Assembly: GCF_014904815.1 (NCBI RefSeq)
Contig: NZ_JACZFR010000012.1
Location: 1-64,000, forward strand
DNA: 64,000 nucleotides
Reading direction: 5' to 3'
Source of the DNA: Microbulbifer taiwanensis
GTDB lineage: Bacteria; Pseudomonadota; Gammaproteobacteria; Pseudomonadales; Cellvibrionaceae
Shown here piece by piece: positions 48,884 through 57,265 of this stretch (its first letter is position 1; each line of letters starts with the position of its first letter). The notes under the pieces are model-generated. The model saw only the letters and a program-made list of their open reading frames with translations. It was not told the origin of the DNA and did no database searches. Made by a program: the position numbers and the translations under genes.

Positions 48884-49978
48884 ATGCAATTACACAAGTC
48901 ACCGGATCACCACAGATTTGCCCCCTGGGTATGGCTGATCTTTCTCGGCTTTTACTTTATCCGCCCCTTCGCCGCCCCCATGAGTGGCGGCGAGTGGCTG
49001 CTGTTCGCACTTGGCCTGGCGCTGTTCCTCTGGGCCTATTTCCGCCTCTTCCGCGCAACCGAGCCCAGGCCCTATATCTGGCTGGTGTTACTGCTGGCCC
49101 TGGTCGAGGCGCCCTTCAACAACGGTGCCAGCTCCCTGTTCATCTATGCCGCCGCCTTCTCCGGCAACCTCCTGCCCGGGCGGCAGGCGGCCCTGCACCT
49201 GGCCGCCATTCTGTCGCTGCTGGGCCTTGAGAGCTGGTGGCTCAACCTACCGGCTACCCTGTGGATGCCAGCCAGCCTGGTGTCCGTTGCGGTGGGGGCC
49301 ATGGGGATTCTCGACCGCATACGCGGCGAGGCCACCCGGCAGAGATTGCGCGATCGCGAGGAGATAGAACGGCTGGCGACGGTGGCCGAGCGCGAGCGCA
49401 TCGCCCGGGACATGCACGACGTCATTGGCCACACCCTGTCCAGTGTGGCGCTGAAGTCGGAACTTGCCGGCCGCCTGCTGGCCAGGGCCGAAACCAGCCC
49501 CATGTCCCTGGAACAGGCCCGGCACCAGGTGGCCGAGGTACAGCAACTGGCCCGCGCCGCCCTGACCCGGGCCCGCGAGGCCATCGCCGGTTACCGGGAG
49601 CGCGAACTGGGCGCCGAGCTGGCGCGCCTGCAACAGTGGCTGGAGGAACAGAACTTCCAGGTGGAAGTGAACACTGACTTTCAACGGCTGCCGCCGCGGG
49701 TGGAGTCCGCCGCGGCACTGATACTGATGGAGGCCTGTACCAATGTCGTGCGCCACTCGACTGGCGACACCGTTGTGATGGACTGCAAGGGGCGGGCGGA
49801 TCGCCTGCAGCTGTGCGTTGCCGACAATGGCGACACTCGGGCCGTCATCGAAGGTAACGGCCTGCGCGGCATCCGCGAACGAGCCCGCTCTCTGGGCGGA
49901 CAGGTGCGCTGCAGCGCCGCCAACGGCGTGCGGATCGAGGTGGAGCTGCCGCTGGGGGAAGCCTGTGAGATCGATTGA
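48884..49978 (+). CDS. DesK-type sensor histidine kinase
   Basis: A 364-residue membrane kinase with about four to five helices in the first 145 residues (VWLIFLGFYFIRPFAAP, WLLFALGLALFLWAYF, YIWLVLLLALVEAPF and others) and no periplasmic sensor domain. The HisKA_3 phospho-acceptor His is in IARDMHDVIGHTLSSVALK, and the ATP-binding part has LMEACTNVVRHS and GNGLRGIRERARSLGG. This is the DesK layout, where the membrane itself is sensed. The stop overlaps the response regulator gene. Confidence 0.9.
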   Translation: MQLHKSPDHHRFAPWVWLIFLGFYFIRPFAAPMSGGEWLLFALGLALFLWAYFRLFRATEPRPYIWLVLLLALVEAPFNNGASSLFIYAAAFSGNLLPGRQAALHLAAILSLLGLESWWLNLPATLWMPASLVSVAVGAMGILDRIRGEATRQRLRDREEIERLATVAERERIARDMHDVIGHTLSSVALKSELAGRLLARAETSPMSLEQARHQVAEVQQLARAALTRAREAIAGYRERELGAELARLQQWLEEQNFQVEVNTDFQRLPPRVESAAALILMEACTNVVRHSTGDTVVMDCKGRADRLQLCVADNGDTRAVIEGNGLRGIRERARSLGGQVRCSAANGVRIEVELPLGEACEID

Positions 49979-50576
49979 TATCCTGATCGCGGAAGACCAG
50001 CACCTGGTACGCGGTGCCCTCAAGGCGCTGCTGGAGCTGGAGGAAGATCTGCAAGTGGTCGGCGAGGCCGCCAGCGCCGCCGAAGCACTGGCACTGCTGC
50101 AGCGGCAATCGGTGGACGTGCTGGTGAGCGATATCGAAATGCCCGGTTCCAGCGGCCTGGCCCTGGCGGAAGAGGTCAGACGGCGCTGGCCCGGCTGCCG
50201 CCTGGTGATTGTCACCACCTTCAACCGCCGCGGCTATGTGCGCCGCGCCCTGGACCTGGGCGTGGATGCCTTCCTGCTCAAGGACGCCCCCAGTGAGCAG
50301 CTGGCCGATGCGATACGCCGCACCGTCGCCGGCAGGCGGGTGATAGACCCGGAGCTGATGCTCGACGCCCTCGGCGACAGGGATCCCCTGACCGACAGGG
50401 AAAGACAGGCGCTGCTACTCGCCGCCAAGGGATACAACACGGCGCACATCGCCGAGCGGCTCTGCCTGAGCGAGGGCACGGTGCGCAACTACCTGTCCGA
50501 GGCGATCAGCAAACTGGGCGCACACAACCGTATCGATGCCGCGCGTATCGCGCGACAGAGGGGCTGGCTCTACTGA
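49965..50576 (+). CDS. DesR-type LuxR-family response regulator
   Basis: A 203-residue NarL/LuxR regulator from GTG at 49965. The receiver shows ILIAEDQHLVRGALKALLEL, Asp in VLVSDIEMPGSSGL and Lys in AFLLKDAPSEQLADAI; the helix-turn-helix is LTDRERQALLLAAKGYNTA and LSEGTVRNYLSEAISKLGA, the wording of DesR. Coupled to the kinase by a 14-base overlap. In Bacillus DesKR controls a lipid desaturase; no desaturase gene is nearby, so the target here is open. Confidence 0.9.
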   Translation: MRSIDILIAEDQHLVRGALKALLELEEDLQVVGEAASAAEALALLQRQSVDVLVSDIEMPGSSGLALAEEVRRRWPGCRLVIVTTFNRRGYVRRALDLGVDAFLLKDAPSEQLADAIRRTVAGRRVIDPELMLDALGDRDPLTDRERQALLLAAKGYNTAHIAERLCLSEGTVRNYLSEAISKLGAHNRIDAARIARQRGWLY

Positions 50577-50639
50577 TCGCAATGTTCGCCGCGGGTGCGG
50601 ACGTGAGGTTCGCACCCTAGATCGCAGACCGGGAAGATA

Positions 50640-50864
50640 TTAGATAGGGCGGCTGCCGTACTTGGGCTGCGGCTTGCGCGGGGGGTCGGCGGTGACCTCC
50701 GCATCGATTTCGCTGATGGCGCCGCCGTGGGCGAGGAACTCCTCCACATCGGCAGTCAGCTGACTTCTGGCCCTCTGGCGGGAGGTGATGCTGCGCTCCT
50801 CGGCAAACTCCTCGTTTTCTTTGCTGCGGGAATTGTTGCCCTGTTCCTGGTAACCATCTTTCAT
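50640..50864 (-). CDS. sutA: SutA-like transcriptional regulator
   Basis: A 74-residue acidic-to-basic small protein. The C-terminal part LTADVEEFLAHGGAISEID and the closing ADPPRKPQPKYGSRPI strongly resemble Pseudomonas SutA, a small RNA-polymerase-binding protein that favours slow-growth transcription. SutA-type genes lie near amtB/glnK in Pseudomonas, and the same is true here. The N-terminal half is shorter and less acidic than in P. aeruginosa SutA. Assignment comes from remembered family features, not a search. Confidence 0.65.
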   Translation of the reverse strand: MKDGYQEQGNNSRSKENEEFAEERSITSRQRARSQLTADVEEFLAHGGAISEIDAEVTADPPRKPQPKYGSRPI

Positions 50865-51184
50865 AACTCAAACCCTGTAACTGCTACTCCTGTTACAGAG
50901 GGTGTACCCCTGTGCCGCCCTTTCCTCGCGGCGCTAACAAGATTGACAAAGAACCGCCATTGGCGATGGACTGCCGCTGCAAGCCGCGGCGAATAATATA
51001 TAGGCACTGGAACCCGGTGCCGCCAGCGCCGGCGGCCATCGTATGTAGAGTTTTTTGTTGCGGAACGGAGACGGGATATTGCGGCTGGTTATGCAGAAGA
51101 GGGCGCCAGCGCGGCGCAAAAAAAATGTGCCAATGGGGGCGACAAAAAAGATACTCAGCGGCTCAATTTACCGCTGACGAAATG
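50865..51184. promoter_or_regulatory. Intergenic region sutA-glnK
   Basis: About 320 bases upstream of the SutA-like gene and downstream of glnK. It probably holds the promoter for the SutA-like gene. A short inverted pair GTAAC/GTTAC (50877-50896) lies just upstream of that gene. No coding or RNA gene is supported. Confidence 0.4.
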
Positions 51185-51210
51185 AAAAAAGCCCCATTCG
51201 GGGCCTTTTC
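51185..51210. terminator. Bidirectional rho-independent terminator after glnK
   Basis: GGCCCC and GGGGCT-type arms around ATTC, flanked by A and T runs on both sides (AAAAAAGCCCC ... GGGGCCTTTTCC). On the minus strand it lies about 55 bases after the glnK stop and ends with TTTTTT. Confidence 0.85.
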
Positions 51211-51263
51211 CAAGTTTGGCGGATTATTCATCCGCCTGCCTGTGAGACAGCAATCGGTCCCGG

Positions 51264-51620
<357 letters not shown>

Positions 51621-51726
51621 TTATTCGCGGTCTGGTGGAAGCCAGCCCCGCCGGCGATCCAATCACCTGCCAGGCAGGCTCCCACAGTAATGGGCGGCTT
51701 GTTTGCCCATGACTCTTTGTTCATGA

Positions 51727-52986
51727 CTATTTATTCATGAATTCGGGATAAGCTTCCATTCCGCATTCTACCAAGTCAACACCTTCTTGCTCCTCGTCTT
51801 CGCTGACGCGAATGCCGGTAATGACCTTGAGCAGGAACCAGACCGCGAAAGAGGCGGCGAAGACCCAGGCGAAGATGGTGGCGGCACCGATCAGCTGGCC
51901 GCTGAAGCTGGAACCGTCGTTGGTGACAGGCACCAGCAGCAGGCCCAGCAGGCCGACCACACCGTGCACCGAGATGGCGCCCACCGGATCGTCGATTTTC
52001 AGTTTGTCCAGGGTGACGATGGAGAAGACCACCAGCACGCCGCCCAGGGCGCCGAACAGGGTCGCCTGAATCGCAGTCGGGGTGGAGGGCTCGGCGGTGA
52101 TGGCCACCAGGCCGGCCAGTGCACCGTTCAGCAGCATGGTCAGGTCGGCCTTGCCGAACAGGATACGGGCGGTGATCAGCGCGGCCACGGCGCCACCGGC
52201 AGCGGCGGTGTTGGTGTTCAGGAATACCATGGCCACCGAGTGCGCATTGGCGGCGTCACCCAGCTTCAGCACGGAGCCGCCGTTGAAGCCGAACCAGCCC
52301 ATCCACAGGATAAAGGTGCCCAGGGTCGCCAGCGGCAGGTTGGCACCGGGGATGGCGTAGACCTCGCCGTTGGGGCCGTATTTGCCCTTGCGCGCGCCCA
52401 GCAGCAGCACGCCGGCCAGGGCCGCGGCGGCGCCCGCCATGTGCACAATGCCGGAGCCGGCAAAGTCGGAGAAGCCCAGGTCGCCCAGGTTGTACAGGCC
52501 GAATACATCGGCGCTGCCCCAGGTCCAGGAGCCTTCCAGCGGGTAGATAAAGCCGGTCAGTACGACCGCAAAGACCAGGAAGCTCCACAGCTTCATACGC
52601 TCCGCCACGGCGCCGGAGACGATGGACATGGCCGTGGCCACGAACACCACCTGGAAGAAGAAGTCGGAGGCACCGGAGTAGACGGAGTCGCCGTCAAAGC
52701 CGTTTTCCGCCGAACTGGCCAGCACGCCGTCCAGGTCGAAGGCTTCTATACCGGACAATGCCCAGCTGCCGTCGTACATGATGGCGTAGCCGGTCAGCAG
52801 GTACATGATGCACGCGATCGCAAACAGCGCCACGTTCTTGGTGAGAATTTCCGTGGTGTTTTTCGAGCGCACCAGGCCGGCTTCCAGCATGGCAAAGCCG
52901 GCCGCCATCCACATGACCAGTGCGCCGCACACGAGGAAATAAAACGTATCAATTGCATACTGCAATTGAAAAATTTGATTTTCCAT
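51727..52986 (-). CDS. amtB: Ammonium transporter AmtB
   Basis: A 419-residue Amt/Rh family channel with about 11 helices. DFAGSGIVHMAGAAAALAGV carries one of the conserved His/Asp signatures and ISVHGVVGLLGLLLVP includes the second pore His; FAMLEAGLVRSKNTTEIL is the N-terminal family signature. No signal peptide is evident before the first helix. Flanked on both sides by PII genes on the same strand, so PII gating of this channel is very likely. Confidence 0.96.
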   Translation of the reverse strand: MENQIFQLQYAIDTFYFLVCGALVMWMAAGFAMLEAGLVRSKNTTEILTKNVALFAIACIMYLLTGYAIMYDGSWALSGIEAFDLDGVLASSAENGFDGDSVYSGASDFFFQVVFVATAMSIVSGAVAERMKLWSFLVFAVVLTGFIYPLEGSWTWGSADVFGLYNLGDLGFSDFAGSGIVHMAGAAAALAGVLLLGARKGKYGPNGEVYAIPGANLPLATLGTFILWMGWFGFNGGSVLKLGDAANAHSVAMVFLNTNTAAAGGAVAALITARILFGKADLTMLLNGALAGLVAITAEPSTPTAIQATLFGALGGVLVVFSIVTLDKLKIDDPVGAISVHGVVGLLGLLLVPVTNDGSSFSGQLIGAATIFAWVFAASFAVWFLLKVITGIRVSEDEEQEGVDLVECGMEAYPEFMNK

Positions 52987-53044
52987 CTTTCGCTCCGTTA
53001 ATCCCGAGAATTTGTCAAAAGTTAATTAATTCTTATTCGTTGCG

Positions 53045-53383
53045 TTAAATCGCTTCCGCACCCGTCTCACCGGTACGTATGCGCACCACCTGCTCCAGAC
53101 TGGAGACGAATATCTTGCCGTCGCCGATCTTGCCGCTGTGCGCGCCGCCGCCAACGGCTTCCAGTACCGCATCCAGCTGGCCGTCATCCACAGCGATCTG
53201 CAGCATGGTCTTGGGCAGGAAGTCCACCACATACTCGGCACCGCGGTAGAGTTCCGTGTGACCCTTCTGCCGGCCGAATCCCTTCACTTCACTGACGGTG
53301 ATACCGTTGACACCGGCCTCCGCCAGCGCATCGCGCACCGCATCCAGCTTGAAGGGCTTGATGATTGCTGTAACCAGTTTCAT
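53045..53383 (-). CDS. PII nitrogen regulatory protein (copy 2)
   Basis: A second 112-residue PII protein: [20 protein letters not shown], Tyr51 in [17 protein letters not shown] and C-terminal [13 protein letters not shown]. It differs from the copy after amtB mainly in the middle ([20 protein letters not shown]) and in GAHSGKIGD versus AQTGKIGD. It lies upstream of amtB and is preceded by GGGGGAG at the chosen ATG. Duplicated GlnK genes with AmtB are known; the split roles are not readable from sequence. Confidence 0.94.
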   Translation of the reverse strand: MKLVTAIIKPFKLDAVRDALAEAGVNGITVSEVKGFGRQKGHTELYRGAEYVVDFLPKTMLQIAVDDGQLDAVLEAVGGGAHSGKIGDGKIFVSSLEQVVRIRTGETGAEAI

Positions 53384-53435
53384 GCTCTCCCCCATTCGTT
53401 ATTCGGTCCCGCCCGAAGGAACGGGACCGGGTTCA

Positions 53436-54161
53436 TTACCAGCTGTAAGTGGCCGCGGCGAGCAGCGAAGGCTCACACCAGTCCAGGTCGAAACACTCGC
53501 TGTCGCTGATGTCGGTACCGACCAGCGAGGCGCTCAGGCTCAGGCCGCCGAATTCCTTGCCCAGGGTGACCGAGTAATCGATGTAGGAGTCGGCCTCGAA
53601 CAGGAAGCCCTCCTCGTCGAAAATGTTCGCGCCCACGTGAAGGTCCAGGCTCAGATCCGCCGGCAGCGCAAAGCTGTATTCGGCGTAGGGATAGTAGAAG
53701 GCGCCGGTCGCGGCCCAGTAGTCGTCGGAGTAGGCCAGGCCCAGAGTCAGGTCGGAGACGCTGACGCTGCCGTAGATTTCCTGGTAATCCTCGTCGTTGT
53801 CGCCACCGTGGTAGGCGTAGTAGATGAAGCCGACGTCATAGCTGACGGTTTCGCTGATCTCACCGGCGTAGCCGCCGTAGAAATCCTGCTCAAACTTGGT
53901 CTCGTCCTCACCGTAGGCGAAGTCCACCTGGGAGGCCCAGGTGCCCAGGTAAATACCGTTGCCGAGGTCCAGGTCCACCCCGCCCTGCAGCGCGGGGCTG
54001 CCGTCGGTCTGGGAAATGCCGCGGAATTTGTAGTCGGTGACCACACCCACATTGGCGCTGAAGCTGGGGCCTGCCTCCTGCGCCTGGGCGGCAGCGGCTA
54101 CGCCCAGTACCAGGGTGCCAGTGGTCAGAACAGCAGCGATTTTATTCTTTGTAATTCCCAC
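53436..54161 (-). CDS. TorF family putative outer-membrane porin
   Basis: A 241-residue beta-barrel protein with a signal peptide (about residues 1-27, AAVLTTGTLVLGVAAAAQAQ). The mature protein alternates aromatic and polar residues, begins SFSANVGVVTDYKFRGISQTDGSPALQGGVD (first part: NVGVVTDYKFRGISQTDGSP), the typical gcw_chp/TorF entry strand, and ends with aromatic W. It precedes the PII-amtB genes and starts with GTG behind AGGAG. Expression with nitrogen genes suggests a role in nitrogen-compound entry (inference). Confidence 0.85.
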   Translation of the reverse strand: MGITKNKIAAVLTTGTLVLGVAAAAQAQEAGPSFSANVGVVTDYKFRGISQTDGSPALQGGVDLDLGNGIYLGTWASQVDFAYGEDETKFEQDFYGGYAGEISETVSYDVGFIYYAYHGGDNDEDYQEIYGSVSVSDLTLGLAYSDDYWAATGAFYYPYAEYSFALPADLSLDLHVGANIFDEEGFLFEADSYIDYSVTLGKEFGGLSLSASLVGTDISDSECFDLDWCEPSLLAAATYSW

Positions 54162-54629
54162 CTTGATTCTCCTAAATTCTCTGTGAATGTCTCGTCGTCA
54201 TTTTTTATCTATGCAGTCTGCGATCGGCGTCGGGTGTGCCGCTGTGGTTTGACGGCGGCTGTTTTTATTCGCCTCGTGAGCTCTTGGTCCCGGCGGCTGT
54301 CAGTGATCTGCAGTGGAACATCTGCACTATTAAGCACTCTCTGCAGTCAGAGTTTTTGCAGACTTGATGCCAACTCCGCATTCCGACCGGAAATCAACGG
54401 CTTAGCGCTGTCAGTCGGTGCCAGCCAGAGAGGAAATTGAAGGGGGTGCAGAAGCGACATGCACCAAAATGGAACTCCGACGATCGGCGCGCACTGAAGT
54501 GGTGAGCGAATTAACGCCTTTGAACCAAGGTGGAGCACCGGTCGCTCGCTTTTGCGGCCGGAGACGGTGGGTTACAATCTGCTGCTATTAAACGGCGTGT
54601 TTTTAGTGATCTGAACCTTGGGAGGCCCG
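54162..54629. promoter_or_regulatory. Divergent region between TorF-type porin and ubiK
   Basis: About 470 bases between divergent genes, so promoters for the nitrogen block and for ubiK should lie here. I looked for a sigma-54 (-24/-12) box on the minus strand and saw no good match. No gene or stable RNA is supported. Confidence 0.4.
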
Positions 54630-54890
54630 GTGGCCGCAGACAAATTGCAACAGCTGCTGAAAGAACTGCAACAACAGGGTGCGGTGGTCACCGGTGACCT
54701 GCGCGATGCTTTGGCAGTGGCACTGGGTAAGCTGCCGCTGGTGTCCCAGCACGAATTCGACACCCAGGCGGAGATACTGAAGCGCACCAGGGAAAAATTG
54801 GCGCGGCTGGAGGCCCAGGTGGAACTAATGGAACAGGCCCTCGCAGAAAAAGATAAAACCGTTCCCGGCAACAGCCCCCCCGCCGATTAG
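54630..54890 (+). CDS. ubiK: UbiK-type ubiquinone biosynthesis accessory factor (BMFP domain)
   Basis: An 86-residue coiled-coil protein. LQQLLKELQQQGAVVTGDLR, LPLVSQHEFDTQAEILKRT and LARLEAQVELMEQALAEK match the BMFP/UbiK family, which forms a complex with UbiJ in ubiquinone synthesis. GTG at 54630 with GGAGG eight bases upstream is the best start. The gene before comM is the expected Pseudomonas order. Confidence 0.9.
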   Translation: MAADKLQQLLKELQQQGAVVTGDLRDALAVALGKLPLVSQHEFDTQAEILKRTREKLARLEAQVELMEQALAEKDKTVPGNSPPAD

Positions 54891-54922
54891 ATTTCCACTA
54901 CCCGAATTTCAAGGATGAAATT

Positions 54923-55075
54923 TTGAGTCTCTCCGTCACCTACAGCCGCGCACAGCTCGGCGTATCCGCCCCGCAGGTCACCGTCGAGACCCACCTGGCC
55001 AACGGCCTGCCTGCCTTCCAAATGGTAGGGAAGGTTAACCCTAAAGTATTATTTCTAATAAAATCAATAAGTTAG
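54923..55075 (+). pseudogene. comM: comM (yifB) 5' fragment, cut by island insertion
   Basis: The first 36 codons of the Mg-chelatase-like competence helicase ComM are present: a TTG start behind AAGGATG, then SLSVTYSRAQLGVSAPQVTV and GLPAFQMVG, matching the ComM N-terminus (E. coli MSLSIVHTRAALGVNAPPIT ... GLPGLTMVGLPE). After the Gly at 55030 the family sequence stops, and 13 unrelated codons lead to a stop at 55075. No other part of comM occurs in the rest of the window. ComM is a branch-migration helicase used in natural transformation. Confidence 0.88.
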
Positions 55076-55096
55076 CCCCCCGAGTAGGGACCTGCG

Positions 55097-55597
55097 ATGA
55101 AACGCTATACAATCTGCCTTCTACTGGCACTTCTGCCGGTAACAGCCCAAGCAACACCCCCCATCACCGGCAAGGTGGTCGCCGTGACAGACGGGGACAC
55201 AATCAAGGTACTTGACGCTGACAAACAACTGACCAAGGTCAGGCTTGCCGGGATCGACTGCCCGGAACGCGGACAGCCTTACGGACGCGTCGCCACAGAT
55301 GCCGCTGCCGCACTTGTTGCGGGGAAGACGGTGGAAGTAGAGGTAGTGGACACAGACCGCTATGGGCGAACCGTGGGGCGCGTTTACGTCGATGGGAACA
55401 ACGTGAACCGGGCATTGGTGAACGCGGGTCACTGCTGGGCTTACACACGCTATGTGCGGGACAAGATGCTATTCACCCTTCAGGATGACGCACGGAAGGC
55501 ACAGCGGGGGCTATGGCGGCTACCAGCAGCGGAGCGGATGCCGCCATGGGAGTGGCGACGTAAGGGAAAAAGTAAACCCAAACCATCTTCCTTATAA
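55097..55597 (+). CDS. Exported thermonuclease (SNase domain)
   Basis: A 166-residue staphylococcal-nuclease-like protein with a signal peptide (about residues 1-19, ICLLLALLPVTAQA). The SNase fold shows VVAVTDGDTIKV (Ca-binding Asp), VRLAGIDCPERGQPYG (Arg and Glu of the active site) and DRYGRTVGRVYVDG (second Arg), then a basic tail rich in Lys/Arg. It should cleave DNA or RNA outside the cytoplasm. It is the first gene inside the island, read in the same direction as the broken comM, 22 bases after the fragment's stop. Confidence 0.9.
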   Translation: MKRYTICLLLALLPVTAQATPPITGKVVAVTDGDTIKVLDADKQLTKVRLAGIDCPERGQPYGRVATDAAAALVAGKTVEVEVVDTDRYGRTVGRVYVDGNNVNRALVNAGHCWAYTRYVRDKMLFTLQDDARKAQRGLWRLPAAERMPPWEWRRKGKSKPKPSSL

Positions 55598-55937
55598 ATC
55601 AATAACTTACATAATAACCTCAATGTTCCTTGAGCCCGTTCATCTCGATGAAGTAAGTACACTGGATAAATAATTGACCGCCTAAGAAGCGGTAGTTGAA
55701 CTAAGCGCCAAAATTTAATGAACCGTCTCGTATAAATATTGCCTTAGAACACTGAATCCCCTACAATTCGCGCCCATTTTTGCTATACCTAACTCGGGCG
55801 TTGAATTAGGCATTGACACGTCTACAAATCATGGCTGACACTGCTAAGGTTTTATGGAAGTGGCAAGTTTGAGTTCTAACTAACGACAAGCATGGAGCCC
55901 AAGAAGACATATATTAGCTGCGACTATATTTCTTGAT
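55598..55937. other. Gene-free island stretch
   Basis: About 340 AT-rich bases with no convincing coding sequence, terminator or RNA gene. Stop codons are frequent in all frames. Confidence 0.4.
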
Positions 55938-56144
55938 ATGTTCTTCTTTTATAACGTTATGAAACTTTTTAAATTCCTGTTTAAAGAACCCAAAACTGTT
56001 CTTCATTCTGATTCAGAAGAATATGCAAGAGTAATGGTTGCTAAGTATTCAAGTGGCAGCACTTCGCTTCAGCATGGCGCATACACTACCAAGAAACAGC
56101 TCGACCAACGGAAGGCGTCTATTCTTAAAGTTAAATTCAGCTAA
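55938..56144 (+). CDS. Small hypothetical protein
   Basis: A 68-residue reading frame (or 61 from the internal Met at 55959, MKLFKFLFKEPKT), Lys- and Ser-rich, with YARVMVAKYSSGSTSLQHG in the middle. No family recognised and no clear Shine-Dalgarno. It precedes a larger island gene by 34 bases on the same strand. It may be a real small gene or chance coding. Confidence 0.4.
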   Translation: MFFFYNVMKLFKFLFKEPKTVLHSDSEEYARVMVAKYSSGSTSLQHGAYTTKKQLDQRKASILKVKFS

Positions 56145-56193
56145 CTAACCTTCACTTGTACTCATAAAAACAAGGATCGTGAGGCGTTACCCT

Positions 56194-57045
56194 GTGCCTG
56201 AAAAAACTAACAAAGTAAGCCTTCCAGAAGCAGTAAATAATTGCACCGGTGATGCCGCCAAAGTTGAACACCCATTGGAGTCTTTAGGGGAGATCCCGAC
56301 AACTCCCGTATGGTATGCGTCCAATAAGGCAAAGTTTGATCAGTTAGCCAAGGCATTTAAAATAGCCGAGTCCGATATTAAGAGTGCGGAACTGTCGGAC
56401 AAATACGAAAATGGGATTCTTGTCCCCGCAGTAAACGAACTAAGATACTGCAGTTACCACGTTATCAAGGCAATTAGCGCCAATAATGCTGCCGATCAAA
56501 GAGATCAACTGTATCGCGGGTTAAGACATTGCGAGCGAGCCAGCTACGACGCCTTGGAGTTAGGGCTAACGACTTATCTAAAGAAAATTGATGAATTTAG
56601 AGCAATTTACAGGGATAAAAATGTCGTCATGAGTAAAGTTATTCCCGGATATCCTGAGGATATGAGGGAGGCGTCAAAAGCTCAGGCACTTTTAGGGAAA
56701 AATTTCAAAGACAAAACCGAAATCTTTGAAGAAGTTAGAGAATACCTAAGTAAAATCAAAGATATATACCTGAAGTTTAATGAAGCTGAAGACGACCTTA
56801 ATACGGAGGCACGACAGGCGAATCAAAGTTTAAAATACACAAAACTTGCCCTTGCAGCCACCGTACTCATAGCGATAGCAGGCTGGACCAAGGTGTTTTA
56901 CTCTCCGTCGCCACAAATTGTGCCAGACGCTGTCCAACCAGCAAACAAAGCAAAGCCCATAACAACTATCGACGAGGCAGATATAGGAGCTAGCCAACCT
57001 GCCGATAGAGCAAAAATAGATGCTCCTACTGATCGTACTAGGTGA
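56194..57045 (+). CDS. Hypothetical helical protein with one C-terminal membrane helix
   Basis: About 283 residues from GTG 56194 (MPEKTNKVSLPEA), with GAGG nine bases upstream; GTG 56179 is also open. The N-terminal two thirds are helical. AVNELRYCSYHVIKAI and YRGLRHCERASYDALEL contain R-x(3)-H and R-H-C-x-R-A-x-Y-D patterns shared, as I recall, with an uncharacterised HEPN-like group. A membrane helix follows (about 221-240, LALAATVLIAIAGW) and then a Pro/Lys/Ala-rich tail. No function is proposed; a membrane-anchored effector or sensor is possible. Confidence 0.6.
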   Translation: MPEKTNKVSLPEAVNNCTGDAAKVEHPLESLGEIPTTPVWYASNKAKFDQLAKAFKIAESDIKSAELSDKYENGILVPAVNELRYCSYHVIKAISANNAADQRDQLYRGLRHCERASYDALELGLTTYLKKIDEFRAIYRDKNVVMSKVIPGYPEDMREASKAQALLGKNFKDKTEIFEEVREYLSKIKDIYLKFNEAEDDLNTEARQANQSLKYTKLALAATVLIAIAGWTKVFYSPSPQIVPDAVQPANKAKPITTIDEADIGASQPADRAKIDAPTDRTR

Positions 57046-57121
57046 ATTCAGGTTTGTTGTTTAACCGGCAGCACAATTTGTCTCAATCTCCCATCTGTTA
57101 GATCACAAGAATATCCGGAAG

Positions 57122-57142
57122 CCCGACAATATTGTCGGGTTT
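57122..57142 (+). terminator. Possible terminator: perfect 18-base palindrome with T tail
   Basis: CCCGACAAT and ATTGTCGGG (57122-57139) are directly joined and followed by TTTCG, 77 bases after the stop of the membrane-anchored hypothetical gene. A protein-binding palindrome is the alternative. Confidence 0.55.
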
Positions 57143-57265
57143 CGAATTATCCAGTGCTACGCTTTGCAATCCATCCGTTCCCGGATTCCGTTGACTTACC
57201 AAGAAGAATATAGGTAAGCCAATCAGTGGACCTCACCAAAAATTATTAATAAGTAAGAAGCACAA

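Noticed and set aside
54162-54629. Sigma-54 promoter upstream of the nitrogen block
   Set aside because: The nearest GG/GC pairs on the minus strand do not have the required ten-base spacing.
55024-55040. Tn7-like left end at comM
   Set aside because: Tn7-type ends begin TGT and are followed by repeated binding sites. Neither is present, and no tni/tns genes are in the window.
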